DNA of 64,000 nucleotides, taken from NCBI RefSeq assembly GCF_014236855.1, contig NZ_CP051261.1, positions 744,001 to 808,000 on the forward strand. Reading direction: 5' to 3'. The translations under genes were made by a program, and so were the position numbers. Under the pieces are notes generated by a model, which made no database searches, was not told the DNA's origin, and saw only the letters and a program-made list of their open reading frames with translations. Source of the DNA: Xanthomonas sp. SI (GTDB lineage: Bacteria > Pseudomonadota > Gammaproteobacteria > Xanthomonadales > Xanthomonadaceae). Below are positions 55,851-64,000 of this stretch, one piece after another; position 1 is the stretch's first letter, and every line of letters begins with the position of its first letter.

Positions 55851-57119
55851 ATGAGCGCGCGGCCGGCCGCCGCGTCTGGCGCCCGCCCGCGCGGCACGCG
55901 CGCGCTGGAAGCGCTGAACTTCACCCTGGCCGACGTGCAGGACGGGCTCGGTCCGTTCCTGAGTGTATTCCTGCAATCCAAGGGCTGGTCGCTGGCGGCG
56001 ATCGGCTCGGTGATGAGCATCGGCGGCATCGCCGGCATGCTCGCGACCACGCCGGGCGGCGCGCTGGTCGATGCGACCCGGCGCAAGCGCAGCATCGTGG
56101 TGGTCGGCTGCACGTTGATCCTGCTGGCGTCGGCGCTGCTGTGGTGGTCGCCGAGCTTCGCCGGCGTGGTGACCGCGCAGGTGATGACCGCGCTCGCTGC
56201 CGCGGCGCTGGGTCCGGCGCTGTCAGGCATCACCCTGGGGCTGGTGCGGCAGGCCGGTTTCGATCACCAGATCGCGCGCAACCAGGTCGGCAGCCATGCC
56301 GGCAACGTGGTCGCGGCGGCGCTGGCCGGCCTGCTCGGCTGGAAGTTCGGCTTTGGCGCGGTGTTCGCGCTGACCGGCTGCTTCGGCGTGCTGGCGATCG
56401 CCTCGGTGCTGCTGATCCCGCGCGATGCGATCGACCATCGCGCCGCGCGCGGCCTGGCCGACGCCGACGCGCAGGGTGCCGCGCATGCCAGCGGCTGGTT
56501 GGTGTTGCTGACCTGCAAGCCGCTGCTGGTCTTGGCGTTGGCGCTCGCGCTGTTCCACCTGGGCAATGCGGCGATGCTGCCGCTGTACGGCATGGCCGTG
56601 GTCGCCGCGCACCAGGGCGATCCCAGTGCGCTGACCGCGACCACGATCATCGTCGCGCAGGCGACGATGGTGGTGGCCTCGCTGCTGGCGATGCGCCTGA
56701 TCCGCGTGCGCGGGCATTGGTGGGTGATGCTGCTGACCTTCCTGGCGCTGCCGTTGCGCGGCCTGATCGCGGCCAGCCTGATCCATGCCTGGGGCGTGTT
56801 CCCGGTGCAGATTCTCGACGGCGTCGGCGCCGGCCTGCAGAGCGTGGTGGTGCCGGCGCTGGTGGCGCGGCTGCTGCAGGGCACCGGCCGGGTCAACGTC
56901 GGCCAGGGCGCGGTGATGACGGTGCAGGGCATCGGTGCGGCGCTGAGCCCCGCGCTGGGCGGCTGGATCGCGCAGGACTTCGGCTACCGCACCGCGTTCC
57001 TGCTGCTCGGCGGCATTTCGCTGCTGTCGCTGGCGCTGTGGGTGGGTTTTCGCAAGCAGTTGCTGCAGGTGGCCGGGGTGCCGACGGCGGAAGTCGCGGT
57101 GGCGCCAGCGCCGGCTTGA
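55851..57119 (+). CDS. MFS transporter
   Basis: A 422-residue protein with about 12 membrane segments. The first loop reads SIGGIAGMLATTPGGALVDATRRKR, and later PALSGITLGLV and MTVQGIGAALSPALGGWIAQDFGYR fit MFS segments 4-5 and 10-11. No substrate-specific motif was seen. The ATG at 55851 has only a weak ribosome site; an in-frame ATG upstream at 55752 would add an unlikely leader. It is convergent with the CysG-like gene (27 bp). Confidence 0.85.
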   Translation: MSARPAAASGARPRGTRALEALNFTLADVQDGLGPFLSVFLQSKGWSLAAIGSVMSIGGIAGMLATTPGGALVDATRRKRSIVVVGCTLILLASALLWWSPSFAGVVTAQVMTALAAAALGPALSGITLGLVRQAGFDHQIARNQVGSHAGNVVAAALAGLLGWKFGFGAVFALTGCFGVLAIASVLLIPRDAIDHRAARGLADADAQGAAHASGWLVLLTCKPLLVLALALALFHLGNAAMLPLYGMAVVAAHQGDPSALTATTIIVAQATMVVASLLAMRLIRVRGHWWVMLLTFLALPLRGLIAASLIHAWGVFPVQILDGVGAGLQSVVVPALVARLLQGTGRVNVGQGAVMTVQGIGAALSPALGGWIAQDFGYRTAFLLLGGISLLSLALWVGFRKQLLQVAGVPTAEVAVAPAPA

Positions 57120-57146
57120 TTCGCTGTCGCGACCGCGCTGCGCTGA

Positions 57147-58133
57147 TCAGTCCAATGCCACGCCCGCGACCACATCGCAGGCGATGCCGGCAGCGGCCAG
57201 TTGCGCGGCCAGCTGCGCATGGGGCGGCTGCCGGAATGCGTCGCCGGGTTTCAGGCTGACCACGCGCTGCCCGGCCTGCACCTGCTCGATCAGCAGCGCC
57301 AGATGCGCGTCGGGATCGGACGGCAGTGGCTGCCGCGTCGCGTCGCGGCGCGCCAGGCCCAGCACCGCTGCGTCCACTGCCGGATCGCACAGCAACAGAT
57401 CGGCCTGGTTCAACGCGCGCAGCGCCTTGAGCGTCAGCGCGCCGGGATCGCCGTTGCCGGTGCCGACCAGCCACACGCTGCCGCGGCGCGGCACGTCCTG
57501 CTCGCTGCGCTGCAGGGCGTCATGGAACGCCTGCTCGGCGGCCTGTGTCTGCCCGCTCTGCAGCAGCACCTGCACCGGGCCTTCCAGCACCTGCTCGAAC
57601 CAGCGCCGGCGCTGCGCCAGCTGCGGCAGGCGCGCGCGGATCGCCTCGCGGTGGCGCGCGAACAACTGCGCCAGCTGCGCGTAGGAATGGTCCAGTTCGG
57701 TTTCCCAGCGCTCGCGCAGGCGCCGCGCCAGCATCGGCGCCGCGCCGCTGGAGGAGATCGCAACCAGCAATGGATCGCGGTCGATGATCGCCGGCACCTG
57801 GAACGTGGACAGCTCGGCGTCGTCGACCACGTTGACCAGCTTGCGGCGCTGCCCGGCCTGCGCCGCGAGTTCGCGATTGAAGGCGTTGTCGTCGGTGGCC
57901 GCGACCACCAGCCAGGCGTCGTCCAGCCATTGCGCATCGAACTGACCATCGACCCGCTGCAGCCGGCCCTGCGCCAGCCACTGCGCCACCGTGGCGTTGA
58001 GCGCGTGCGCGTACACCAGCACCTGCGCGCCGGCGTGCAGCAGCGCCTCGATCTTGCGCATCGCCACCTCGCCGCCGCCCACCACCAGCACGCGGCGCCC
58101 GCCCAGATCGGCGAACAAGGGATACAACGGCAT
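57147..58133 (-). CDS. cysG: Truncated siroheme synthase: CysG N-terminal half plus a decayed methyltransferase stub
   Basis: A 328-residue protein, while full CysG has about 460. The N-terminal precorrin-2 dehydrogenase/ferrochelatase part is intact: [20 protein letters not shown], then [37 protein letters not shown] and [16 protein letters not shown]. The C-terminal uroporphyrinogen methyltransferase part has only about 110 of 240 residues. Its GxGPGDP loop reads GTGNGDP, and the later GGDPF motif reads KPGDAF. So it probably performs only the oxidation and iron insertion of siroheme synthesis, the cofactor of NirB. A separate CobA methyltransferase must exist. AGGAG precedes ATG 58133. It is divergent from nasT. 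Confidence 0.85.
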   Translation of the reverse strand: MPLYPLFADLGGRRVLVVGGGEVAMRKIEALLHAGAQVLVYAHALNATVAQWLAQGRLQRVDGQFDAQWLDDAWLVVAATDDNAFNRELAAQAGQRRKLVNVVDDAELSTFQVPAIIDRDPLLVAISSSGAAPMLARRLRERWETELDHSYAQLAQLFARHREAIRARLPQLAQRRRWFEQVLEGPVQVLLQSGQTQAAEQAFHDALQRSEQDVPRRGSVWLVGTGNGDPGALTLKALRALNQADLLLCDPAVDAAVLGLARRDATRQPLPSDPDAHLALLIEQVQAGQRVVSLKPGDAFRQPPHAQLAAQLAAAGIACDVVAGVALD

Positions 58134-58222
58134 GCGGACTCCTGCGGGGTGGGGACGGCTCGCGGCGGACGCGTGTTGCATGGCACCATGCGGCTCAGCC
58201 AACTTCCGTTAGCCAGGCCCGA

Positions 58223-58798
58223 ATGCTGCGCGTCCTGCTGGTCAACGATACCGAAAAGCCGATCGGGCAGCTGCGCCAGGCGCTGCTCGACGCCGGCTAC
58301 GAGGTGTTGGACGAAGTGGCGGCGGCGCCGGCGCTGCTCAAGGCGGTGTCCACCCAGCAGCCGGACGTGGTCATCATCGACGTCGATTCGCCCTCGCGCG
58401 ATACCCTCGAGCAACTGGCGCTGATCCACCGCCAGGCGCCGCGTCCGGTGGTGATGTTCTCCGCCGACGGCGACGACCAACTGATCCGCGCCGCGGTGAG
58501 CGCCGGCGTCACCACCTACGTGGTCGACGGCCTTGCGCCGGCGCGGCTGGCGCCGATCGTGCAGGTGGCGCTGGCGCGCTTCGAGCAGGAAGCGGACATG
58601 CGCCGGCAACTGGACGAAGTGCAGGGCAAGCTGCGCGACCGCGAACAGATCGACCGCGCCAAGCGCCTGCTGATGGACAAGCGCGGCATGAGCGAGAACG
58701 AGGCCTATGCCGCGTTGCGGCAGCAGGCGATGAAGCAGGGACTGAAGCTGGCCGAGGTCGCCCAGCGCATCCTCGCGATGGCCGACTTGCTGGGATGA
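58223..58798 (+). CDS. nasT: ANTAR-domain antiterminator NasT
   Basis: A 191-residue protein with a pseudo-receiver domain (about 1-120; MLRVLLVNDTEKPIGQL, VVIIDVDSPSRDTLEQL) and a C-terminal ANTAR domain (about 130-185; QIDRAKRLLMDKRGMSE then EAYAALRQQAMKQGLKL). NasT binds paired hexaloop hairpins in nascent mRNA and prevents termination. It is held inactive by NasS without nitrate. The nasS gene starts 7 bp downstream. The matching RNA target is seen at 61078-61142 before nasA. Confidence 0.92.
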   Translation: MLRVLLVNDTEKPIGQLRQALLDAGYEVLDEVAAAPALLKAVSTQQPDVVIIDVDSPSRDTLEQLALIHRQAPRPVVMFSADGDDQLIRAAVSAGVTTYVVDGLAPARLAPIVQVALARFEQEADMRRQLDEVQGKLRDREQIDRAKRLLMDKRGMSENEAYAALRQQAMKQGLKLAEVAQRILAMADLLG

Positions 58799-58805
58799 GG
58801 AAGCG

Positions 58806-59921
58806 ATGAGCGCACCACTGCACCCCGAACCGCGCACCCTGCGCCTGGGCTACCTGCCGCTGATCGATTGCGCGCCGCTGGTCGCCGCGGTGCGGCTGGG
58901 CCTGGACCGCCACCACGGCCTGCGCCTGGACCTGCAGCGGCAGGCCTCGTGGGCGGCGGTGCGCGACAAGCTGCTGTCCGGCGAACTGGACGCGGCGCAT
59001 GCGTTGGCCGGCCTGGTCTACGGCGTGGAATGCGGCATCGGTGGACCGCAGGCGGACATGGCGATCCTGCTCACGCTCAACCAGAACGGCCAGGCGATCA
59101 CCCTGGCGCCGGCGTTGGCCGACGCGCTGACGCAAGGCACGCCGCTGCGCAGCGCACTGGCTGCGCTAGGTCGCCCGCCGGTGTTCGCGCAGACTTTCCC
59201 CACCGGCACCCACGCGATGTGGCTGTACTACTGGCTAGCGGCGCAGGGCGTGGATCCGATCGGCGACATCCAGGCGGTGACCCTGCCGCCGCCGCAGATG
59301 CCCGACGCGCTGGCGCGCGGCGAACTGGACGGCTACTGCGCCGGCGAACCGTGGGCGGCGCAGGCCGAAGCGATGGGCGTGGGCCGGCGCGCGATCCGCA
59401 GCGGCGAACTATGGCCCGGCCATCCGGAGAAAGTGCTGGCCTGCCGCCGCGCCTTCGCCGCGCTGCAGCCGGAACTGGCAACCGCGCTAACCGCCACGCT
59501 GCTCGACGCCTGCCGCTGGCTCGACGATGCCGCGCACCGCCGCGAGGCAGTAGCGTGGCTGGCCGATCCGGACGTGATCGGTTTGCCGGCCGAGCGCATC
59601 GCAGCGTGTCTGCTGCCGGGCGGCGACGCCGATGACGGTGCCGATCCGCAAGGGCTGCGCTTCCATGCGGGCGGTTTGGCGAACATGCCGTGGCTGTCGG
59701 ATGGACGCTGGTTCCTGCAGCAGTTTCGGCGTTGGGGGTGGTTGCCGGCGAGCGAGGCGGGGACCGGGCAGGATGCGGCGTACGATGCGCAGATCGTGGC
59801 GCGGGTGCATCGGTTGGAGACGTATCGTGCGGCCGCTGCGCAGTTGGGGATTGAGGTGCCGGCGGGCGACGAGCGCGAGGATGGGTTGCCGGATTGGCAC
59901 GATGCGCGCGCGCTTACTTAG
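58806..59921 (+). CDS. nasS: Nitrate sensor NasS (NrtA/CmpA-like, no signal peptide)
   Basis: A 371-residue periplasmic-binding-protein fold lacking a signal peptide, as expected for the cytoplasmic sensor NasS. It starts RTLRLGYLPLIDCAPLVAAV. Typical parts are GELDAAHALAGLVYGVECGI and the ligand-site loop FPTGTHAMWLYYWLAAQG, with later YCAGEPWAAQAEAMG. It sequesters NasT in the absence of nitrate. GAGGAA is 4 nt before the ATG. It is cotranscribed with nasT. Confidence 0.92.
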   Translation: MSAPLHPEPRTLRLGYLPLIDCAPLVAAVRLGLDRHHGLRLDLQRQASWAAVRDKLLSGELDAAHALAGLVYGVECGIGGPQADMAILLTLNQNGQAITLAPALADALTQGTPLRSALAALGRPPVFAQTFPTGTHAMWLYYWLAAQGVDPIGDIQAVTLPPPQMPDALARGELDGYCAGEPWAAQAEAMGVGRRAIRSGELWPGHPEKVLACRRAFAALQPELATALTATLLDACRWLDDAAHRREAVAWLADPDVIGLPAERIAACLLPGGDADDGADPQGLRFHAGGLANMPWLSDGRWFLQQFRRWGWLPASEAGTGQDAAYDAQIVARVHRLETYRAAAAQLGIEVPAGDEREDGLPDWHDARALT

Positions 59922-59935
59922 CTATACAGCACGCT

Positions 59936-60760
59936 TTACCGCTGCGCGCGTTCTATCTTCAGCCGTGCCTGCGACTTGTCGTCCCCCAGCGCCGCCGCGC
60001 GTTCCAGCAGCGCCAGCGCGGTGGTGCGGTCGGCATCGCCGCCGCGTTCCAAGCGCATGAGCGCGGCGTTGTAGGCGGCAATGGCGCTGCCCTTGGCGGC
60101 CGCGTGTTCGAAGCCAGCGAGGGCCTTGTCCGGGCATAGGAACAGAACGTCCCAACCGGCCGCAGCCTGCGTCAACAGTGCCGGATCGGTGTCGGCAATA
60201 TCGCCCTCCACGAACGCGGGCCAGCCGGCTACCAAGGGAACGAACAGGTCTGCGCCAGTAGGCAGGAAATACGAGCCGGCGCCTTCGCGCACGGTATAGG
60301 CCTGGTGCGTGGTGCGGCGTGAGCCGTCCTTGGAAAGCCACAGGAAACCGTCTTCGCCCACCACTGGAAAGTCATCCAATGCCTTGGATACGCGATCGGC
60401 CAGCGAAAGCACGCCCGGCCCCGGCGACACGCCGGTCCACGAGGCCAGCAGTTCGACGCGCTGCACTTTTTCGTCGCGTTGCGCACGGACGGCCGCGGCG
60501 ACGTCTTCCGGGGTAAGAATGCGCCACTCTCCGTCGTACATGCGCCACGGACTGGCCTGCAGGCCAATGATGAAAACCGCAGCGCTGTCCGGCACGGCTT
60601 CCATGTAGTCGTAAAGCGCTTTCCCGGAATAGACGCAGCCGGCGGCTCCCTTGCTAGGCGAACAGGTTTTCACGCTGACCGAGCCCGAGAGCGGCAGGTG
60701 GTTGTCGCACGCCAATGCGGCGTTACTGAGCAGGCATAGGGCGAGCACGGCGCGTTTCAT
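59936..60760 (-). CDS. Secreted hypothetical protein with C-terminal Sel1-like helices
   Basis: A 274-residue protein with a signal peptide ending near residue 17 (MKRAVLALCLLSNAALA). The central region (about 20-190) is unrecognised, with a possible disulfide pair (C33 and C42 region, VKTCSPSKGAAGC). The last 65 residues look like two Sel1-type helical repeats (AGFEHAAAKGSAIAAYNAAL, LALLERAAALGDDKSQARL). It is inserted on the opposite strand between nasS and the nasA leader. A nitrate role cannot be inferred. It may be an unrelated insertion into the cluster. Confidence 0.65.
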   Translation of the reverse strand: MKRAVLALCLLSNAALACDNHLPLSGSVSVKTCSPSKGAAGCVYSGKALYDYMEAVPDSAAVFIIGLQASPWRMYDGEWRILTPEDVAAAVRAQRDEKVQRVELLASWTGVSPGPGVLSLADRVSKALDDFPVVGEDGFLWLSKDGSRRTTHQAYTVREGAGSYFLPTGADLFVPLVAGWPAFVEGDIADTDPALLTQAAAGWDVLFLCPDKALAGFEHAAAKGSAIAAYNAALMRLERGGDADRTTALALLERAAALGDDKSQARLKIERAQR

Positions 60761-60915
60761 CTGATGGGCGAAGGGATTGCGATGGGAAGAGCCAGCGTGC
60801 GGCTTCCTGTGCGTTCCGGCAAGCGGGAGTCACCGTACGCTGCCTACTCAAACAGCGCTTGCGTCGAAGTGACGTAAGGCGTCAGTACGCGATGGTTGCC
60901 GCGACGCACAATAAA

Positions 60916-60930
60916 GGTGCGCCGCGCACC
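60916..60930. promoter_or_regulatory. Palindrome upstream of the nasA sigma-54 promoter
   Basis: GGTGCG-CCG-CGCACC, a perfect 6-bp inverted repeat 120 bp upstream of the -24 element. It has the right distance for an enhancer site but is in inside-out orientation compared with the usual NtrC site (GCACC-N5-GGTGC). The identity of the binding protein is open. Confidence 0.35.
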
Positions 60931-61050
60931 ACTTGTGTTCGTTGAGGCTCGTAGCGGTGGCCGCACGATCAGGTGACAGGTTGCTGGAAAAATCCCCCAG
61001 CGCCTTGAATTTTATGGCAATTCTTCGGCTGCACCGACCCCCCAAACACT

Positions 61051-61065
61051 TGGCACACCAATTGC
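61051..61065 (+). promoter_or_regulatory. Sigma-54 promoter of nasA-nirB
   Basis: TGGCAC-ACCAA-TTGC, a perfect match to the -24/-12 core with exact 5-bp spacing. Predicted start of transcription is about 61076-61078, exactly where the first leader hairpin begins. This implies nitrogen control through RpoN and an NtrC-type activator. Confidence 0.82.
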
Positions 61066-61077
61066 GATAGTCCCAGC

Positions 61078-61142
61078 GCGGATGCAACGGGGTGTCCGCA
61101 CCAACTCGATTCGGCAGGTGGGCCAACGGCGGCCCGCCTGCC
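61078..61142 (+). promoter_or_regulatory. ANTAR (NasT) RNA target: two hexaloop hairpins in the nasA leader
   Basis: Hairpin P1: GCGGATGC pairs with GTGTCCGC (8 pairs, two wobbles) around loop AACGGG (61086-61091). Hairpin P2: GGCAGGTGGGCC pairs with GGCCCGCCTGCC (12 pairs, one wobble) around loop AACGGC (61125-61130). A 13-nt linker separates them. Both loops have A at position 1 and G at position 4, the signature recognised by ANTAR proteins. NasT is encoded 2.3 kb upstream. Confidence 0.85.
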
Positions 61143-61147
61143 CAGAC

Positions 61148-61190
61148 AACGGCGTCTTCCGGTGCGAACCGGACGGCGCCGTTTTCGTTT
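61148..61190 (+). terminator. Leader terminator of nasA-nirB, controlled by NasT
   Basis: AACGGCG (61148-61154) to CGCCGTT (61177-61183), with the inner CCGGT-GCGA-ACCGG, forms a 16-bp stem with one mismatch and one wobble. TTTTCGTTTT follows. It lies 5 bp after P2 and 74 bp before the nasA start. The P2 loop region (61125-61131) has the same AACGGCG sequence as the terminator's left arm, so the right arm has two possible partners. Confidence 0.88.
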
Positions 61191-61264
61191 TCCCTCCCCT
61201 CGACTACCGCGCGCTGCGGGTGGTGTGCAGCGCTGCGGCCCAACGTTTCTCGGAGATGGCGCGG

Positions 61265-62473
61265 ATGAATCGATCCTTCTGGCAAGCCGGGCATACGCCC
61301 ACGTTGTTGTCGGCGTTCCTGTACTTCGACCTGAGCTTCATGGTCTGGTACCTGCTCGGTCCGCTGCAGGTGCAGATCGCCGCGGCGCTGCAACTGGATA
61401 CGCAGCAGCGCGCGCTGATGGTGGCGGTGCCGATCCTGTGCGGGGCGGTGCTGCGGCTGTTCCTGGGCATGCTCGCCGATGTGATCGGCGCCAAGCGCGC
61501 GGGGATGCTGGCGCAGGTGCTGGTGATCGTGGCGCTGGCGGTGGCGTGGCAATTGGGCGTGCACAGTTTCGCGCAGGTGCTGCTGCTGGGGCTGATGCTG
61601 GGCGTGGCCGGGGCCTCGTTCGCGGTGGCGCTGCCGCTGGCCTCGCGCTGGTATCCGCCGCAGCACCAGGGCACGGCGATGGGCATCGCCGGCGCCGGCA
61701 ATTCCGGCACAGTGTTCGCGGCGCTGTTCGCGCCGGTGCTGGCCACGGCGTTCGGCTACCAGGCGGTGTTCGGGCTGGCCTGCATCCCGCTGCTGTTGAC
61801 CTTGCTGGTGTTCGCGGCGTTCGCCAAGGACGCGCCGGTGGAGGTGCCGCGCAAGCATCTGGGCGACTACGCGCGGGTGCTGGTCGGCAACCGCGATTCG
61901 TGGTGGTTCATGCTGTTCTACGCGATCACCTTCGGCGGTTTCGCCGGGTTCGCCAGCGCCTTGCCCGGCTACTTCCACGATCAGTTCGACTTCTCGCCGA
62001 AGCTCGCCGGCTGGGCCACCGCGGCGTGCGTGCTGGCCGGCTCGGTGATGCGTCCGCTCGGCGGTGCGCTGGCCGATCGCATCGGCGGCACGCGCACGCT
62101 GCTGTCGATCTATCTGCTGGTGGCGTTGCTGGTGGCCGCCGCGGCGGTCGGGGTCGGCGGTCCTGCGGCGACGGTGGCGCTGTTCGTGCTGACCCTGCTG
62201 TGCATGGGCACCGGCAACGGCGCGGTGTTCCAACTGGTGCCGCAGCGTTTCGGCCGCGACATCGGGCTGATGACCGGGTTGATCGGCATGGCCGGCGGCA
62301 TCGGCGGCTTCCTGCTCGCCGCGGGGCTGGGCATCGTCAAGCAGCACACCGGCAGCTATGCGCTGGGGCTGTGGCTGTTCGCCGGCTGCGCGCTGCTGGC
62401 CTGGGGCCTGCTGTCCAACGTCAAGCAGCACTGGCGCAGCCAATGGGCCGCGGCCGGCGCGGCGCGCGTCTGA
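61265..62473 (+). CDS. nasA: Nitrate/nitrite MFS transporter, NarK/NasA family
   Basis: A 402-residue protein with 12 membrane segments. The nitrate signature is visible as GIAGAGNSGTVFAALFAPVL and again GNGAVFQLVPQRF..GLIGMAGGIGGFLLA, the two glycine-rich motifs of nitrate transporters. The substrate Arg is likely in ILCGAVLRLFLGMLAD. Start: ATG 61265 has GGAG 9 nt upstream, while ATG 61256 is flush with it. It takes up nitrate for assimilation. It is transcribed with nirB 25 bp downstream, behind the sigma-54 promoter and the NasT-controlled terminator. Confidence 0.92.
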   Translation: MNRSFWQAGHTPTLLSAFLYFDLSFMVWYLLGPLQVQIAAALQLDTQQRALMVAVPILCGAVLRLFLGMLADVIGAKRAGMLAQVLVIVALAVAWQLGVHSFAQVLLLGLMLGVAGASFAVALPLASRWYPPQHQGTAMGIAGAGNSGTVFAALFAPVLATAFGYQAVFGLACIPLLLTLLVFAAFAKDAPVEVPRKHLGDYARVLVGNRDSWWFMLFYAITFGGFAGFASALPGYFHDQFDFSPKLAGWATAACVLAGSVMRPLGGALADRIGGTRTLLSIYLLVALLVAAAAVGVGGPAATVALFVLTLLCMGTGNGAVFQLVPQRFGRDIGLMTGLIGMAGGIGGFLLAAGLGIVKQHTGSYALGLWLFAGCALLAWGLLSNVKQHWRSQWAAAGAARV

Positions 62474-62498
62474 TCCTCTCCACCGAAGCGAGACTCGC

Positions 62499-64000
62499 AT
62501 GAACAAGCCAAGACTGGTGGTGGTGGGCAACGGCATGGCCGGCATCCGCACCGTGGAAGAACTGCTCAAGCTGATGCCGGGGATGTACGACATCACCGTG
62601 TTCGGCGCCGAGCCGCATCCCAACTACAACCGCATCCTGCTGTCGCCGGTGCTGGCCGGCGAACAGCGGTTCGAGGAGATCGTGCTCAATCCGCTGGCCT
62701 GGTACGCGGAGCACGGCATCCGCCTGCACGTGGGCAAGGAAGTCACCCGCATCGACCGGATCAAGCGCAAGGTGATCGCCGCCGACGGCACCGAGGCGCC
62801 GTACGACCGCCTGCTGCTGGCCACCGGCTCGCTGCCGATCGTGCTGCCGGTGCCGGGCAAGGAGCTGAAGGGCGTGATCGGCTACCGCGACATGCACGAC
62901 ACGCAGACCATGATCGACACCGCCACGCGCAAGCGCCACGCGGTGGTGATTGGCGGCGGGCTGCTCGGCCTGGAGGCGGCGAATGGACTCAAGCAGCGCG
63001 GCATGCAGGTGACCGTGGTGCACCTGGCCGACTGGCTGCTGGAGCGCCAGCTCGACCCGGTCGCCGGGCAGTTGCTGCAGCGCTCGCTCAGCGAACGCGG
63101 CCTGGAGTTTCGCCTCGGCACCTCCACCACCGAACTGGTCGGCAATGCAGACGGCGAAGTGGTGGCGGTGAAGTTCTCCGACGGCAGCGAGGTGCCGGCC
63201 GACCTGGTGGTGATGGCCGCCGGCATCCGCCCCAACATCGCGCTGGCGCAGGCCGCCGGGATCCACTGCACGCGTGGCATCGTGGTCAACGACACGCTGC
63301 AGACCTTCGACCCGCGGGTGTACGCGGTCGGCGAATGCGCCAGCCACCGCGGCATCGCCTACGGCCTGGTCGCGCCGCTGTTCGAGCAGGCCAAGATCTG
63401 CGCCAACCACCTGGCCGGGTTCGGCATCGGCATCTACCGCGGCTCGGTGGCCTCGACCAAGCTCAAGGTCACCAGCATCGACCTGTTCTCCGCCGGCGAT
63501 TTCATGGGCGGGGAGGGCAGCGAGGAGATCGTGCTGTCCGATCCGGCCGGCGGCGTCTACAAGAAGCTGGTGCTGAAGGACGACAAGCTGGTCGGCGCCT
63601 GTCTGTACGGCGATACCAACGACGGCGCCTGGTATTTCCAGTTGCTCAAGGACGCCAGCCCGATCGGCGAGCGCCGCGAGCGGCTGATGTTCGGCGAAAG
63701 CGCGCTCGGCGACGCCGGCACCGCCGGCCAGGACCGTGCCAGCGCGATGCGCGACAGCGACGAGGTCTGCGGCTGCAACGGCGTGTGCAAGGGCACCATC
63801 GTCAAGGCGATCAACGCGCAAGGCCTGTTCACCGTCGACGAGGTCAAGAAGCAGACCAAGGCGGCCAGTTCCTGCGGCTCGTGCACCGGCCTGGTCGAGC
63901 AGATCCTGATGAACTGCCTGGGCTCCAATTTCCAGCAGACGCCAAAGACCAAGGCGGTGTGCGGCTGCACCGACCTCAGCCACGGCGAGGTGCGCCAGGC
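62499..64000 (+). CDS. nirB: NAD(P)H-nitrite reductase large subunit NirB, 3' end outside the window
   Basis: 500 residues are present with no stop. The start is MNKPRLVVVGNGMAGIRTVE, an FAD-binding motif, with the NAD motif VVIGGGLLGLEAA near residue 149. After the pyridine-nucleotide oxidoreductase domain comes the BFD-type [2Fe-2S] region CGCNGVCKGTIV with CGSC later. The sulfite/nitrite reductase and siroheme domains would lie beyond the window. It reduces nitrite to ammonium. It is cotranscribed with nasA, and siroheme supply links it to the cysG-like gene. Confidence 0.93.
   Translation, partial: MNKPRLVVVGNGMAGIRTVEELLKLMPGMYDITVFGAEPHPNYNRILLSPVLAGEQRFEEIVLNPLAWYAEHGIRLHVGKEVTRIDRIKRKVIAADGTEAPYDRLLLATGSLPIVLPVPGKELKGVIGYRDMHDTQTMIDTATRKRHAVVIGGGLLGLEAANGLKQRGMQVTVVHLADWLLERQLDPVAGQLLQRSLSERGLEFRLGTSTTELVGNADGEVVAVKFSDGSEVPADLVVMAAGIRPNIALAQAAGIHCTRGIVVNDTLQTFDPRVYAVGECASHRGIAYGLVAPLFEQAKICANHLAGFGIGIYRGSVASTKLKVTSIDLFSAGDFMGGEGSEEIVLSDPAGGVYKKLVLKDDKLVGACLYGDTNDGAWYFQLLKDASPIGERRERLMFGESALGDAGTAGQDRASAMRDSDEVCGCNGVCKGTIVKAINAQGLFTVDEVKKQTKAASSCGSCTGLVEQILMNCLGSNFQQTPKTKAVCGCTDLSHGEVRQ

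Noticed and set aside
60916..60930. Canonical NtrC-binding site
   Set aside because: The half-sites are in the reverse order (GGTGC then GCACC). It is kept only as an unassigned palindrome.

Overview
This window is very GC-rich DNA with little intergenic space. Gene content and order point to a plant-associated gammaproteobacterium of the Xanthomonadaceae, most likely a Xanthomonas. Supporting signs are a NasT/NasS nitrate cluster, a desT-like/desC/desB set, a yciF/yciE/Mn-catalase cluster and the short palindromic repeats (TGTAGGAGCG..CTTCAG..CGCGAC) scattered between genes. The genus is an inference from recognised protein families. No rRNA, tRNA, phage or CRISPR was seen.

Layout. 1-6 kb: the end of a Fur-family regulator, an AraC regulator, a scrap of a methionine aminopeptidase gene, and a minus-strand set (flavin monooxygenase, TetR regulator, metallo-hydrolase) with a perfect palindromic operator. 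6-10.3 kb: a self-sufficient cytochrome P450 fused to its reductase, translationally coupled to an upstream TetR gene. 10.5-15.6 kb: an IclR-controlled uptake and catabolic set (MFS transporter, DapA-fold aldolase, OprB-type porin). 16-19.6 kb: a secreted NTF2-like protein and a two-component pair. 19.9-32.1 kb: a three-gene cell-surface operon made of a 2581-residue DUF11/SdrD-B-like repeat protein, a 1124-residue outer-membrane protein and an OmpA lipoprotein. It is followed by a tandem array of about 143-bp units. 32.7-38 kb: a papain-like lipid/peptide hydrolase, a chemoreceptor, a degenerate SRAP protein and a DUF6766-like membrane protein. 38-43 kb: Mn catalase with two DUF892 ferritin-like proteins, a phosphatase with NAD(P)HX dehydratase, and a short-chain dehydrogenase. 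43.3-46.4 kb: desT/fabR-type repressor divergent from a desaturase reductase and acyl desaturase. 46.4-50.7 kb: a toxin-antitoxin pair, an iron-permease-like protein, small hypothetical genes and pyruvate oxidase. 50.8-55.7 kb: a sigma-54 two-component system beside a sigma-54 promoter driving a pair of secreted paralogues. 55.8-64 kb: an MFS transporter, a truncated CysG, nasT-nasS, and nasA-nirB behind a regulated leader; nirB runs off the window.

The best integrated story is nitrate assimilation. NasS (nitrate sensor) and NasT (ANTAR antiterminator) are encoded next to a nasA-nirB operon. Its leader shows a near-consensus sigma-54 promoter, two hairpins each with an A1/G4 hexaloop, and then a strong intrinsic terminator, which is the expected ANTAR RNA target. 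The best candidate for a poorly described system is the 12-kb surface operon: the genes are coupled or nearly touching, all three products are exported, and a two-component pair lies just upstream.

Limits: everything was read by eye, with no database search. Domain boundaries are approximate, start codons were chosen from visible ribosome binding sites, and promoter and operator calls are motif readings.
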